DNA of 64,000 bases, from the NCBI RefSeq assembly GCF_026153455.1, contig NZ_CP110629.1, positions 3,906,001 to 3,970,000 of the forward strand. Direction: 5' to 3'. Origin of the DNA: Marinimicrobium sp. C6131. GTDB lineage: Bacteria > Pseudomonadota > Gammaproteobacteria > Pseudomonadales > Cellvibrionaceae. The translations under genes were made by a program, and so were the position numbers. Positions within the stretch are counted from its first letter, which is position 1; the number at the start of each line of letters is the position of its first letter. This document shows, piece by piece, positions 63,841 through 64,000 of this stretch. A model generated the notes under the pieces. It was not told the DNA's origin, made no database searches, and worked only from the letters and a program-made list of their open reading frames with translations.

Positions 63841-64000
63841 CGCAAGTCGGCGAAGGAGTTGCGGTCGGTGGCGGCCGGGATCCCGACATCGATGACCTCG
63901 ATGATAATCACTGGCTGGAACTGGAGTACCGCTTTCAAAGCGGGCGTGCCGTGTATGGCTATTTCCGGGCGACCGACAGCGACGGTATGGTCTGGGTGGG
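63837..64000 (+). CDS. Unidentified gene of the T6SS cargo module, truncated by window edge
   Basis: An ATG overlapping the previous stop by four bases opens a frame that stays open to the window end (54 full codons). The visible part is acidic (PDIDDLDDNHWLELEY) and then beta-rich (FQSGRAVYGYFRATDSDG), without signal peptide. The position suggests an adaptor or the effector itself; the rest is needed to tell. Confidence 0.6.
   Translation, partial: MTQVGEGVAVGGGRDPDIDDLDDNHWLELEYRFQSGRAVYGYFRATDSDGMVWV

Overview
The window looks like a chromosomal segment of a Gram-negative gammaproteobacterium that degrades plant or marine polysaccharides, probably of the Cellvibrio/Saccharophagus/Marinimicrobium type. 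This rests on secreted pectinases and a cellulase with poly-serine linkers and CBM2/CBM10/CBM35-like modules, on lipoprotein signals, and on a complete type VI secretion system (T6SS). The genus is inferred from gene content only. No rRNA, tRNA or CRISPR array was seen.

Left edge (1-3.9 kb): the 3' part of an anti-phage/restriction-type operon: the end of a Z1-domain helicase-like protein, a PD-(D/E)XK nuclease of the DUF4420 type and an AIPR protein. It is more AT-rich than what follows and ends at a large imperfect hairpin. Next (3.9-14.7 kb) come a giant tandem-fused UvrA, an unrecognised protein with TPR-like end repeats, a DODA-type dioxygenase, a DUF1244 protein and a DUF5060/apiosidase-like lipoprotein. 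An IS110-family element of the IS1111 subgroup (about 14.69-16.44 kb) sits beside a REP-like hairpin. It has subterminal inverted repeats, a long structured non-coding 3' region that may encode its guide RNA, and a nested hairpin leader.

Carbohydrate block (16.5-25.5 kb): a PL10 pectate lyase lipoprotein, an NMT1-like sensor diguanylate cyclase, a PL1 pectate lyase with a GlyGly-CTERM-like end that runs into the remnant of a sialidase/BNR-like gene, and a CBM2-CBM10-GH5 cellulase.

T6SS block (25.8-64 kb): two divergent operons leave a 390-bp AT-rich region at 41.4-41.8 kb. The minus arm is tssA-B-C-C2-E-F-G-clpV followed, with overlaps or very short gaps, by three TPR envelope proteins and a small secreted protein. 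The plus arm is tagH (FHA)-tssJ-K-L-M-tagF-pppA-ppkA, then a 64-aa protein, a TolQ/ExbB-like channel, two different ExbD-like proteins and a TonB/AgmX-like transducer. Hcp, VgrG and a cargo module (DUF6484, DUF2169, PAAR-like DUF4150, a TIGR02270-like protein, a degenerate ketoacyl synthase and the start of one more gene) run to the right edge. All thirteen core Tss components are present.

The most unusual feature is that each T6SS arm carries parts of what looks like one proton-motive-force-driven envelope machine (ExbB-ExbD-ExbD-TonB on one side, TPR lipoproteins on the other). Its two ExbD subunits differ at the proton-carrying residue: Asp in one, Asn in the other. This suggests a T6SS coupled to an Agl/Tol/Exb-like motor.
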